Of a stretch of 21,042 nt of DNA, positions 7,020-14,729 are shown in pieces. Position 1 is the stretch's first letter; each line of letters begins with the position of its first letter. The notes beneath the pieces are model-generated. The model searched no databases. It saw only the letters and a program-made list of their open reading frames with translations, and was not told the origin of the DNA. Source of the DNA: Bacillota bacterium (GTDB lineage: Bacteria > Bacillota > Clostridia > Christensenellales > CAG-138); contig JAEXFV010000065.1 in NCBI GenBank assembly GCA_023451115.1, forward strand, positions 1-21,042, read 5' to 3'. Position numbers and translations under genes: made by a program.

Positions 7020-7053
7020 CCATATTCTGGCGGTTATTTCAAAACAGAAAAGC

Positions 7054-7755
7054 TCAAAGGCTTTCCTGGGCAGCCCTCTTGAGATAACGCGCTGTATAAG
7101 GGCAGGCCGCGACGCATCTTAGGCACAGGGTGGTCACCTTTTGGATGCTTTCCACCGCCAGCGCGCGGGCGGTTTCCCGGCAGGCGGTAAGGTTGTAAAA
7201 GCTGTCCCTGTCCCGTTGGGGCGTCCACAACTCCCCAGAAATCGCCCCGGCGGGGCAGATATTCCTGCAGGCCTGGCAGCCTCCGCAGCGGGAGGCGGTG
7301 ATGGGAACCGCACAATCCAAAGGCGCGTCGGTGAGGATAGCAGTAAGTCGCACCGCGCTGCCATATTCCTCTGTTACCAACAAGGCGTTTTTGCCGATCC
7401 ATCCCAACCCTGCCTGGGTGGCTACGGTTTTATAAGGCAGCGGGGTGCGAAAATCCGTGGTTTCATCCACATCCACTGTGGTAAGCGGCAGCGCCTGATA
7501 TCCTTCTCCCTGTAAAAAACCTGCCCCCAGCCGTGCCAGCCGGTCCAACGTTTCGTTGCATGCATAATAGGCTTTGTCATAGGCTTTGTTGGTGGCGTTG
7601 GCATTGTCCCGTACCAGCTGGGCGGGCAAGGCGATGGCTACGCTCACCCCATAGGGTAGCGGGCTGTTGGCGATCTGCCTGAGGTCCGCAAACCCTACCA
7701 GGGCCGCGCCGCTTTGCTTTAACAGGGCGGCGGTTTGTAAAGACAGCTGATTCAT
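7054..7755 (-). CDS. Short QueG-like 4Fe-4S double-cluster protein
   Basis: This 233-residue protein resembles the catalytic half of epoxyqueuosine reductase. The family segment AGLGWIGKN is at 115-123. Cysteines for two [4Fe-4S] clusters are C157, C160, C163, C167 and C192, C211, C214, C218. It lacks the C-terminal HEAT-type extension of true QueG and is over 70 residues shorter. It may therefore be a redox paralogue with another role; no other queuosine gene is nearby. The chosen start (MNQLSL) has GGAGG about 12 nt upstream. An in-frame ATG at 7809 has no ribosome binding site. It follows DUF3842 by 69 nt on the same strand, likely one operon. Family is secure; reaction is not. Confidence 0.8.
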   Translation of the reverse strand: MNQLSLQTAALLKQSGAALVGFADLRQIANSPLPYGVSVAIALPAQLVRDNANATNKAYDKAYYACNETLDRLARLGAGFLQGEGYQALPLTTVDVDETTDFRTPLPYKTVATQAGLGWIGKNALLVTEEYGSAVRLTAILTDAPLDCAVPITASRCGGCQACRNICPAGAISGELWTPQRDRDSFYNLTACRETARALAVESIQKVTTLCLRCVAACPYTARYLKRAAQESL

Positions 7756-7824
7756 GGAAAACAACGTCCTCCCTTCGTGGTGCAGGAACATTGGGCCGTC
7801 CCCGGGCATGCAGCATGGAGGGGC

Positions 7825-8220
7825 TTACCGTTCCAATATTTTTCTTGCTGCGTCGTCTGCATATTGCCCCAGGCTTTTTTCCTGTACGCCGGCAATGGTA
7901 ATGCAGCAGCGGGAACTGGGAATCAATACTTTGGCCGCCGGGGAAGAGGCTACCGCTTGCGCCATAGCAGGGGTAATTTCTCCCAAAAGCGCGTTGGGCA
8001 GCACAATGCCGATGGGGCCGCAAAGCACGTCGCACAAAGGGGCGCAGTGGATCACTGCGTTTTCTCCAGTGGCGCCTTCACTGGCGCCACAACGGAGCAT
8101 GGCGCTGGTGGCCATGGCGTTTGCCCCCAAGGCCAGCAGGTCGTGCCCTTTGCCTTTGAGCCGCTCGATGAGCGCGCAGCCAACGCCGCCCCCTTGTCCA
8201 TCTATAATTCCAATGCGCAT
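7825..8220 (-). CDS. DUF3842 family protein
   Basis: This 131-residue protein matches the DUF3842 family as I remember it. It opens with MRIGIIDGQGGGVG, a glycine-rich dinucleotide-binding-like motif at about 8-14. It continues with LGANAMATSAMLRCGASEGA and a conserved PIGIVLPNALLGE block. The function is unknown in the family, and a Rossmann-like nucleotide-binding role is only suggested by the glycines. GGGAGGA lies about 7 nt before the ATG at 8220. An upstream extension to 8379 lacks a ribosome binding site and is low-complexity, so it was rejected. It is the first gene of the pair with the QueG-like protein. Confidence 0.8.
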   Translation of the reverse strand: MRIGIIDGQGGGVGCALIERLKGKGHDLLALGANAMATSAMLRCGASEGATGENAVIHCAPLCDVLCGPIGIVLPNALLGEITPAMAQAVASSPAAKVLIPSSRCCITIAGVQEKSLGQYADDAARKILER

Positions 8221-8563
8221 CAAAAATTCCTCCCAATATAGAAAAATACGGAAAAAAGAGAACTGTATTCCGGTTTTGGAATGACATGGTGCATTGCCTG
8301 TGTATGCATCCCAATCAGCAACCCGGAACAAGCGCCTGCAACAGCGCTGGGGTTTGCCGTTTTTGTGAAAAGCGAGCAAATTCCCTCCGCTTTGCTGTAA
8401 AATGTTCCTTTACTTGGAGCATACCGCAAACCAAAGCCCAACGCAAGAACAAAACCCCAAATGCATAGGAAGGCTGTCTATGAAACATACTAATTTCGTT
8501 CCCCAAAGGGAAAGAAAATTCTTGCCTAAGGGAAGGGAACTAGAAAAAAGGAGGTACTGTGGA
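8221..8563. other. Divergent intergenic region, DUF3842/DUF1540
   Basis: This 343-bp region separates two divergent genes. A weak minus-strand promoter candidate is TTGCGT (8446-8441), 17 nt, TATGCT (8423-8418), which would give DUF3842 a leader of about 190 nt. No clear plus-strand promoter was found for DUF1540. No riboswitch, repeat or further gene is recognisable. Confidence 0.4.
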
Positions 8564-8734
8564 ATGGAAAGCAAATGCGGAAAGCAGACCATCGGTTGTG
8601 AAGTAACCAGTTGCCGGTATAACGCCCGGGGCGCCGAATGCGAATTGACCCGTATCGAAGTCATGCCTTGCCATGGCTGCAACGACGGCAATGCGGAAAA
8701 CGAAAGCCTTTGTGGCTCCTACCGGGCTCGTTAA
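8564..8734 (+). CDS. DUF1540 cysteine-rich miniprotein
   Basis: This 56-residue protein has seven cysteines at 5, 12, 17, 26, 36, 39 and 50. The pattern C-x4-C-x-YN-(5-8)-C-x5-I-V is typical of DUF1540 proteins, which are common in spore-forming Clostridia and probably bind a metal. Function is unknown. AGGAGG lies 9 nt before the ATG. The frame is open further upstream to 8402, but without a start site or family similarity. A terminator follows at 8793-8825, so it appears to be a single-gene unit. Confidence 0.82.
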   Translation: MESKCGKQTIGCEVTSCRYNARGAECELTRIEVMPCHGCNDGNAENESLCGSYRAR

Positions 8735-8792
8735 GGCAAAAAACCACAGCCCACGCGCGTAAATCCTTTGGCAATGCCGGGGGAGAAACGCC

Positions 8793-8825
8793 AAAAGCCC
8801 CCGGCCAATGGCTGGAGGCTTTTTT
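8793..8825 (+). terminator. Terminator of the DUF1540 gene
   Basis: AAAAGCC (8793-8799) pairs with GGCTTTT (8817-8823), with an inner GGCC/GGCT helix and a short loop, and runs directly into a T-stretch. It lies about 60 nt after the stop codon. Confidence 0.75.
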
Positions 8826-8925
8826 GTTGCGCGCTGGGGTGCATAGGGGGCGTCCATGGGTTGGACGCGAAATCCAAAAAATAACCAGCAATTAAATTAT
8901 TTAAGTAATGTTTACCCAGCCTCCA

Positions 8926-8954
8926 TTGTGCCTGGCAAATCGGCATACTATACT
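8926..8954 (+). promoter_or_regulatory. Promoter of the XRE/ABC operon
   Basis: TTGTGC (8926-8931), a 17-nt spacer and TATACT (8949-8954) lie 32 nt before the regulator's start codon, predicting a leader of about 26 nt. The first gene is a DNA-binding protein, so autoregulation here is plausible, though no operator palindrome is obvious. Confidence 0.6.
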
Positions 8955-8986
8955 AAAAGAAAGCAGAAAGTGAAAGGAGGGATTGG

Positions 8987-10111
8987 ATGCAAGCCATAGC
9001 CATAGGGCAGCAAATCAGCGCCCTGCGCCGGGCAAAGGGGATTACCCAGGGAGAGCTGGCCGCCCACTTGGGCGTGTCCAAACCCGCAGTATCCAAATGG
9101 GAGACGGGGCAAAGCTATCCGGACATTATCCTGCTTCCACAAATTGCCGCCTATTTCGGCGTAACGGTAGACGCCCTGCTCCAATATAGCCCGCAGCTTT
9201 CTCTGGAGGAAATCCGGGAGATTTATGGCACTTTGGCCAGGCGCTTTGCAGAAGAGCCGTTTCCCCAAGTGGCTAGCGCCTGCCGGGAGGAGATCAAACG
9301 GTATTATAGCTGCTACCGGCTGGTGTTTATGATGGGCGGGCTGCTGTTGAACAACCTGGCCCTTGCCGGGGCGGAAGCCCCTGCGGTGCTGGAAGGGCTG
9401 CTGCCCCTGTTTTCCCGTGTGGAGCGGGAAAGCGGGGATGGGGTGCTGGCCCGCCAGGCGTCCTATATGCAGGCTGCATGCTATCTTTCCCTCAACCGGC
9501 CGGATGCGGCCATCGCCATTTTGGAGCGTGGGGAGGAAGCGCCTCCGCTGGCTTCCGCCATGATGCTGGCCCAGGCTTACCAGATGAAGGGGGAATGGGA
9601 CCGTGCCAGGGAGCTGGCCCAGGCGGAGCTTTATCAGCATGTGATGGGCATCATAGGTTGTGGCCGGGGGCTCCTTACCCTTTATGCCCAGCAGCCAGCC
9701 AAGATGGAAGCGTTTTACACCAGCATCCATCAGGCAACGGAAGCGTTTGGGCTGCAGCAGATGCATCCTTTTTCCTGCTTGCCCTTCTATGCGGCCGCGG
9801 CCAAATGCTATATAACAGCGGGCCAAGAGGAGAAAGCCCTGGAGGCGTTGGAACGATATACGGATTTGGCCTGTGGGCAAGGGGCGGCACCCCTTAAACT
9901 GAGAGGCAGTTCTTTATTTGACGGCTTAAACAGCCTGTTTGAGGGGCTGGATTTGGGGAAGAGCGCGCCCCGCAGCGTAAAGCTGATTTTGCAGGACTGC
10001 TGCAAAATCATACGGGATGATGCGGACTTTCAACCGCTTTCTGAAAATCCCCGTTTTCAGTTATTGGTAAAGCGGCTGCAGGCCCTGCAAAGCGGCAATG
10101 CAATGGATTGA
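8987..10111 (+). CDS. XRE-family regulator with helical C-terminal sensor region
   Basis: This 374-residue protein has an N-terminal XRE helix-turn-helix (about 6-65; GITQGELAAHLGVSKPAVSKWE). A long alanine/leucine-rich helical region (about 75-360) follows. It has the look of degenerate TPR-type repeats, for example around AYQMKGEWDRARELAQAE and KCYITAGQEEKALEALERY. Such proteins commonly sense a peptide or protein partner. AAAGGAGG is 7 nt before the ATG. It lies 31 nt ahead of an ABC ATPase and permease, so it is probably the local regulator of that exporter. The ligand is not predictable from sequence. Confidence 0.85.
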   Translation: MQAIAIGQQISALRRAKGITQGELAAHLGVSKPAVSKWETGQSYPDIILLPQIAAYFGVTVDALLQYSPQLSLEEIREIYGTLARRFAEEPFPQVASACREEIKRYYSCYRLVFMMGGLLLNNLALAGAEAPAVLEGLLPLFSRVERESGDGVLARQASYMQAACYLSLNRPDAAIAILERGEEAPPLASAMMLAQAYQMKGEWDRARELAQAELYQHVMGIIGCGRGLLTLYAQQPAKMEAFYTSIHQATEAFGLQQMHPFSCLPFYAAAAKCYITAGQEEKALEALERYTDLACGQGAAPLKLRGSSLFDGLNSLFEGLDLGKSAPRSVKLILQDCCKIIRDDADFQPLSENPRFQLLVKRLQALQSGNAMD

Positions 10112-10142
10112 GGGGGTGCCCCTCGGGAAAGGAAGAAGAGCC

Positions 10143-10853
10143 ATGCTGAGAATTGAACAATTTTCCAAAATATATCCGGGGGGCAAGCGGGCGGTGAATG
10201 GCCTGACCTTGCAGGTACGCCCTGGGGAGATTTGCGCTTTTATTGGCCATAACGGTGCGGGAAAAACCACCACATTGCGCGCGGCCGCTGGGGTGCTCCC
10301 TTTTGAGGAGGGGGACATTTTCATCGATGGAAAATCCATCCGTACCCAACCCATTGCCGCCAAATCCGTAGCGGCGTTTTTGCCGGATAACCCTGATTTA
10401 TACGAGTTTCTCTCCGGCATACGGTATCTCAACTTTATTGCGGATATTTACCGCATTCCGGGGCAAAAGCGGCAGGATTTAATCCGCCGGTATGGGGACG
10501 CCTTCGGCCTTACGGGTAATCTGGGCAGCCCCATTGCCAGCTATAGCCATGGAATGAAGCAAAAGCTGGCCTTGATCAGCGCGTTTATCCGGGAACCCCG
10601 GCTGCTGATTTTAGACGAACCGTTTGTGGGGCTGGATCCGGAAGCTGCCCATTTAATGAAGGGATATCTGCGGGAGCTATGCGACCGGGGCGGGGCAGTT
10701 TTCTTCTCCACCCATGTGCTGGAGGTGGCGCAAAAGCTGTGCGACCGGGTTGCCATCATACGGGGCGGAAAGCTGGTGGCCCAAGGGGATATGGATAAAA
10801 TAGTAGGCAATGCCTCGTTGGAAGAGGTATTTTTGGAACTGCAAAACCAGTGA
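10143..10853 (+). CDS. ABC transporter ATP-binding protein
   Basis: This 236-residue ATPase energises the permease encoded next. Walker A GHNGAGKT is at 35-42, the signature YSHGMKQKL at 134-142, Walker B LLILDEP at 154-160, and the switch histidine at about 191. The Q-loop glutamine is replaced (PDNPDLYEF), as in other ABC-2 export-type ATPases. The start at 10143 was chosen because AAGGAAG lies about 7 nt upstream. An in-frame ATG at 10098 falls inside the preceding gene. The stop codon nearly touches the permease start, indicating translational coupling. Confidence 0.9.
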   Translation: MLRIEQFSKIYPGGKRAVNGLTLQVRPGEICAFIGHNGAGKTTTLRAAAGVLPFEEGDIFIDGKSIRTQPIAAKSVAAFLPDNPDLYEFLSGIRYLNFIADIYRIPGQKRQDLIRRYGDAFGLTGNLGSPIASYSHGMKQKLALISAFIREPRLLILDEPFVGLDPEAAHLMKGYLRELCDRGGAVFFSTHVLEVAQKLCDRVAIIRGGKLVAQGDMDKIVGNASLEEVFLELQNQ

Positions 10854-10861
10854 GGCGGCAT

Positions 10862-12481
10862 ATGGAAACGGATAAAAGAAAAAGTCAATTTTCAGCCCTG
10901 TTGGGCGTTGGGTTTCGCGCACTGCTTGCGGGCTCCAACCTGGGGCGCGCCAACCGGCGAAAAGCCGCAGCTGGCATAGGCGCAGCCGCTTTGCTGGCTG
11001 TGGTGATGCTATATATTTCCGGTGTGTATTCCTATTTGTTTGCTACGCTGCTTTCTCCGCTGGGGGCCCTGGACGTGATGTTGAATCTGATGCTGGGGCT
11101 TGGCAGCATGTTCATGGTGTTTTTTACCATGTTCAGCGCCCAGGGAGTGCTCTTTGGCAGCCGGGATACGGATTTGCTGTTTGCCTTGCCGGTGACACCG
11201 GTTTCCATACTCGCCAGCAAGGTGATGGCGGTGTACCTGGAAAATCTGCTTATTTCCCTGTTTTTCACCCTGCCTGCCGGCGTTGTGTATTTGCTGTTTG
11301 CAGGGCAGGGTGGGGCGGCTTTCCTGCTGATTTTACTTTGCGGCAGCTTGTTTTTGCCCTTGCTGCCTACGCTGGTTTCTTTGCTGCTGGGTTATGGCAT
11401 AGCTGCCGTTTCCAGCCGCATGGGAAACAAGCGCCTGGCCAGCCTGCTGGTCAGCTTGCTGATGATGGGGCTGCTGTTCTATTTTATCTTTACCTTAAAC
11501 GGCAGGCTTAACGCAATGCTGACCAATCTGGAGCAAATCCGCGCAGCGGTGGCCACCTGGCTGCCCCATATCAGCTTGTTGGTAAACGCTGCCCGCCAGG
11601 GCGCTCCCCTGGGCCTGGTGTGGTCCGCTTTGATTGGCGCGCTGCCTTTTTTCTTAGGCACTTGGCTGCTTTCCCGTAACTATTTAAAGATACTGTCCCG
11701 GTTAAACAGCCATACCCTGCGCCAGGATTATCGGGTTGACAAGCTGCAAACAACCGGGCAAACCATGGCGTTGCTGAAAAAAGAGGCAGGTAGATACTTT
11801 GGCTCTTCCATCTATGCCCTCAACACAGGCTTTGGCCTGGTTTTGATGCTGTTGAGCTGCCTGTATCTCTGTTTTGCCCGGAACTCTGTGGATGGCTTGC
11901 TCTTAGAGCTGGGCTTGGGCAGGGATATGCTTTTGACCGGGGCGACAGGGCTTTTCACCCTGTTTTTGTCCACAACTTGCACCACAGGCTGCAGCATCAG
12001 CCTGGAAGGGGAAAAATATCTGTGGATTATCAAAACGGCTCCCATCTCCACTTGGCGAATTTTTGGGGCAAAGATCGGGTTTAACCTGTTGCTGGGGTTG
12101 CCCGTGCTGCTGGTTTGCTGCCTGCTGGTTTTTGTGGCTGGCGGCGTTTCCCCGCTGCAGTGGGGCGGGCTGCTGCTGGTTTTACTGCCTGCCAGCGCTT
12201 TATGCTTTAGCGCTTGCTTTGGGCTGCTGGTAAACCTTTCTTTCCCCAAGCTGGACGCTCTGAATGACACTGTTGTGGTAAAGCAGTCCCTTAGCTCCAT
12301 GCTCAGCCTCATGCTTCCCATGCTGCTGGCCATTGGGCTGGTGTTCCTTTATACATCTTGCATGGAGCGCATCTCGTTTTTGGCTTTTGCAGTTTGGGCG
12401 ATGTTGGGATACCTGGCGTTGGCCGGGCTGTGCCTGTGGTGGTTGGGAACCAAAGGAAAAGCACGGTTCCAGCGGCTGTAA
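10862..12481 (+). CDS. ABC-2-type multi-spanning permease
   Basis: This 539-residue integral membrane protein has about a dozen hydrophobic segments, including 36-57, 64-95, 110-170, 190-210 and a cluster at 380-535. The conserved block FGSRDTDLLFALPVTPVSIL (about 96-115) is typical of large ABC-2 permeases of Firmicutes. With the preceding ATPase it should form an exporter; the cargo (antimicrobial peptide, lipid or other) is unknown. The ATG at 10862 has GAGG 6 nt upstream. A GTG at 10850 overlaps the ATPase stop but lacks a ribosome binding site. The first parS site begins 5 bp after the stop codon. Confidence 0.85.
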   Translation: METDKRKSQFSALLGVGFRALLAGSNLGRANRRKAAAGIGAAALLAVVMLYISGVYSYLFATLLSPLGALDVMLNLMLGLGSMFMVFFTMFSAQGVLFGSRDTDLLFALPVTPVSILASKVMAVYLENLLISLFFTLPAGVVYLLFAGQGGAAFLLILLCGSLFLPLLPTLVSLLLGYGIAAVSSRMGNKRLASLLVSLLMMGLLFYFIFTLNGRLNAMLTNLEQIRAAVATWLPHISLLVNAARQGAPLGLVWSALIGALPFFLGTWLLSRNYLKILSRLNSHTLRQDYRVDKLQTTGQTMALLKKEAGRYFGSSIYALNTGFGLVLMLLSCLYLCFARNSVDGLLLELGLGRDMLLTGATGLFTLFLSTTCTTGCSISLEGEKYLWIIKTAPISTWRIFGAKIGFNLLLGLPVLLVCCLLVFVAGGVSPLQWGGLLLVLLPASALCFSACFGLLVNLSFPKLDALNDTVVVKQSLSSMLSLMLPMLLAIGLVFLYTSCMERISFLAFAVWAMLGYLALAGLCLWWLGTKGKARFQRL

Positions 12482-12485
12482 TAAT

Positions 12486-12501
12486 TGTTTCACGTGAAAC
12501 A
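12486..12501. other. parS: parS site 1
   Basis: TGTTTCACGTGAAACA is a perfect 16-bp palindrome and an exact match to the Bacillus-type parS consensus bound by ParB/Spo0J. It lies immediately after the ABC permease gene and 491 bp before parA. Confidence 0.95.
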
Positions 12502-12636
12502 TCTCAAATCGCTGCTTGTTGGGCGGCAAGTGGAAACACACAGCGCCGGTGAAACACAACGAAATGGAGGCACGACCCCTAAGAGGGATAAACTTTTTTA
12601 AAGAGGGACGCCGCAGCCTGTGCTGCTAATCCTTTT

Positions 12637-12660
12637 GCCGCCGGCATCCGGCGGCTTTTT
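12637..12660 (+). terminator. Terminator of the XRE/ABC operon
   Basis: GCCGCCGG (12637-12644) pairs perfectly with CCGGCGGC (12648-12655) around a 3-nt loop and is followed by TTTTTAA. It lies 156 nt after the permease stop and isolates parAB from upstream transcription. Confidence 0.85.
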
Positions 12661-12707
12661 AATTGGGAAACATGCAAAACAGGGAAGGACAATGAAAAAC
12701 AGCCACA

Positions 12708-12723
12708 TGTTTCACGTGAAACA
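12708..12723. other. parS: parS site 2
   Basis: This is a second exact TGTTTCACGTGAAACA palindrome, 222 bp from the first and about 40 bp before the candidate parA -10 box. The spacing puts ParB loading next to its own promoter, so binding here could also affect parAB expression. Confidence 0.95.
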
Positions 12724-12765
12724 TACACAATGGGATTTCTACTATGCATTCGCTGGAATTTGTTC

Positions 12766-12771
12766 TATAAT
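12766..12771 (+). promoter_or_regulatory. Candidate -10 box of parAB
   Basis: A consensus TATAAT lies here, but the -35 position about 17 nt upstream (TATGCA-like) is poor. If used, transcription begins near 12778 and leaves a leader of about 200 nt before parA. Confidence 0.35.
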
Positions 12772-12976
12772 AAAGAAAGGCGTGGCAGCCAAAGGGAAAA
12801 CGGTGGCCGGATGCGGGGGTATTTTCCCCGAAAGGCAAGGCATTTGGAAAAACGGCCCAGGCAAACGGCTGCTGCAAAACCCAAAGGACAATCCCCCTGC
12901 ATGCAGCAGGCATGACGGAGAGCACGATAAAATTGAAACGACCTGCCCCAGCAGCCCGGGGCCAAGGAGGAGCGTT

Positions 12977-13738
12977 ATGGCAAAGGTAATCGCAATCGCC
13001 AACCAGAAGGGCGGCGTGGGAAAAACCACTACGTCCGTAAACCTGAGCGCCTGTGTTGCGGAAAAAGGCAAACGGGTGCTGCTGATCGACTTGGACCCAC
13101 AGGGGAATTCCACCAGCGGATTAGGGGTGGACAAAGACGCCGCGCTTGCATCCACCTACGATGTGATCATCAATCACATTCCCGTTACCCAGGCGCTGTT
13201 GCCCACAGGCACCCAGCGGCTGTACCTGTTGCCCGCCCAGATTGCCCTGGCGGGAGCGGAAGTGGAGCTGGTGAGCATGATGGCCAGGGAGCAGGTGCTT
13301 AAGCGGGCGCTGGAACCCGTGCGGGAGGAGTTCGATTATATTTTCATCGATTGCCCGCCCTCCCTGGGGCTGTTGACGCTCAACGCCCTTACCGCTGCAG
13401 ACACCTTGCTGGTGCCCATCCAGTGTGAGTATTATGCCCTGGAAGGATTGTCCCAGCTGATGAACACGGTGATGCTGGTGCGCAAGCACCTCAACCCTGG
13501 CCTGGATGTGGAGGGCGTGGTGCTTACCATGTTTGACGCACGCACCAATCTTTCCTCCCAGGTGGTGGCAGAAGTGAAGAAGTTCTTTAAAAATAAAGTG
13601 TACGACACCATTATTCCCCGCTCCGTCCGGCTGGGGGAAGCACCCAGTTACGGCTTGCCCATTACAGCATATGACCCCAAGTGCACAGGAGCGATTGCAT
13701 ATATGCAGCTGGCGGGGGAACTGATCAGGAAAGGATAG
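12977..13738 (+). CDS. parA: Chromosome-partitioning ATPase ParA (Soj)
   Basis: This 253-residue deviant-Walker ATPase segregates replication origins with ParB and, in Bacillus, also tunes DnaA. It has KGGVGKTT at 11-18, the second-lysine type of P-loop, and LIDLDPQGN at 36-44. FIDCPPSLGLLTLNAL follows near 120. Its size is that of chromosomal Soj proteins, without the N-terminal helix-turn-helix of plasmid ParA. AAGGAGG is 6 nt before the chosen ATG. It is followed after 7 nt by parB and preceded by two parS sites. Confidence 0.95.
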   Translation: MAKVIAIANQKGGVGKTTTSVNLSACVAEKGKRVLLIDLDPQGNSTSGLGVDKDAALASTYDVIINHIPVTQALLPTGTQRLYLLPAQIALAGAEVELVSMMAREQVLKRALEPVREEFDYIFIDCPPSLGLLTLNALTAADTLLVPIQCEYYALEGLSQLMNTVMLVRKHLNPGLDVEGVVLTMFDARTNLSSQVVAEVKKFFKNKVYDTIIPRSVRLGEAPSYGLPITAYDPKCTGAIAYMQLAGELIRKG

Positions 13739-13745
13739 AGGGAAT

Positions 13746-14600
13746 ATGGCAGGCATGAAGAAAAATTCCGGTTTGGGCCGGGGGCTGGACGCACTGTTAG
13801 GGGATTACACCGCAGCTTCCCAAACCAGCAGTGTGAATGAGATCGACATTCAATTGTTGGACACCAACCCCGGGCAGCCCCGGAAGGATTTTGACCGGGA
13901 GCGGCTGCAGGAGCTGGCCGATTCCATCCGGCAGCACGGCGTGGTGCAGCCCATCGTGGCCCGGCCAAACGGCGGGCGCTACACCATCGTCACCGGAGAG
14001 CGGCGTTACAGGGCGGCGCGGCTGGCGGGGCTGAAAACCGTGCCCGTGGTGGTGAAAGAGTTTGACGAGCAGCAGGTGATGGAGGTTGCCCTCATTGAAA
14101 ACATCCAGCGGGAGGATTTAAACCCGGTAGAAGAGGCGGCCGCCATCCGCTTTTTGATGGATCAGCATGATTTAACCCAGGAGGAGGTTTCCCAGCGGCT
14201 GAGCAAAAGCCGCCCGGCCATTGCAAACGCGCTGCGGTTGTTAAACCTGGCGCCGGCTGTGCTGGACCTGGTGCGGGAGGGCAAGCTTTCCGCCGGCCAC
14301 GGCAGGGCCTTGGCTGCAGTGGGGGATGCACGGCTGCAGAAAGAATTGGCAAACAAAGCGGTAGAAACCAAGTGCTCTGTGCGCGCGCTGGAGCAAATGG
14401 TGAAACAGGGCCTTGAGAAGAAAACGGAAAAACCCAAACCCAAACCCCTGCAAGGGGAGATGTATCATGTGGAAGAGCGGCTGCGGGAGCGCCTGGGCAC
14501 CAAAGTTAAACTTTCCGGCTCCGAACGCAGGGGAAAAATTGTGATTGAGTATTACAGCCAGGAAAGCCTGGAGCACATTTATAACCTTTTAGGGGAATAA
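13746..14600 (+). CDS. parB: Chromosome-partitioning protein ParB (Spo0J)
   Basis: This 284-residue CTP-dependent clamp loads at parS and spreads along origin DNA. Its order is an N-terminal LGRGLDALLG segment that contacts ParA (10-19), a ParB/Srx CTPase domain (about 35-125), and a helix-turn-helix domain (about 135-225). The CTPase domain carries GERRYRAA at 84-91 and ENIQREDL at 118-125. A charged linker (about 224-235) and a C-terminal dimerisation domain complete it. The ATG at 13746 is used; a second ATG at 13755 is possible because the spacing of GAGGG to the first is short. A strong terminator follows. Confidence 0.95.
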   Translation: MAGMKKNSGLGRGLDALLGDYTAASQTSSVNEIDIQLLDTNPGQPRKDFDRERLQELADSIRQHGVVQPIVARPNGGRYTIVTGERRYRAARLAGLKTVPVVVKEFDEQQVMEVALIENIQREDLNPVEEAAAIRFLMDQHDLTQEEVSQRLSKSRPAIANALRLLNLAPAVLDLVREGKLSAGHGRALAAVGDARLQKELANKAVETKCSVRALEQMVKQGLEKKTEKPKPKPLQGEMYHVEERLRERLGTKVKLSGSERRGKIVIEYYSQESLEHIYNLLGE

Positions 14601-14604
14601 AGCG

Positions 14605-14636
14605 AATTCCCGAACCTTCAGGGTTCGGGAATTTTT
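14605..14636 (+). terminator. Terminator of parAB
   Basis: A perfect 12-bp stem (14605-14616 with 14622-14633) with a 5-nt loop is followed by TTTTTG. It begins 5 nt after the parB stop codon. Confidence 0.9.
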
Positions 14637-14729
14637 GTTGTTTTACGGAGATTGCGGCGGATCTGCGCATAAAAAGGAACACAGCCCAAGAAAAGCAGAG
14701 GTTTGCTGGATCGTGAATGGGGGGAAAGC

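Larger units (their letters stand above)
12502..12976. other. parS-containing leader region of parAB
   Basis: This region of about 475 bp separates the ABC operon from parA. It holds a partial parS-like half-site (GTGAAACA at 12550-12557), a terminator at 12637-12660, parS site 2 at 12708-12723, a candidate -10 at 12766-12771 and a leader of about 200 nt. A frame open from 12620 into parA is present, but its only plausible start (12692) has a weaker binding site than the canonical ParA start. Confidence 0.6.

Noticed and set aside
5965..7023. 352-codon open frame on the minus strand opposite ilvA
   Set aside because: It is antisense to ilvA, crosses the terminator region, and has no family features.
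10850..10861. GTG start for the ABC permease overlapping the ATPase stop
   Set aside because: It has no ribosome binding site. The ATG at 10862 has GAGG at a good distance.
12564..12629. 21-codon leader peptide before the terminator upstream of parA
   Set aside because: There is no ribosome binding site, and the terminator is better explained as the end of the ABC operon.
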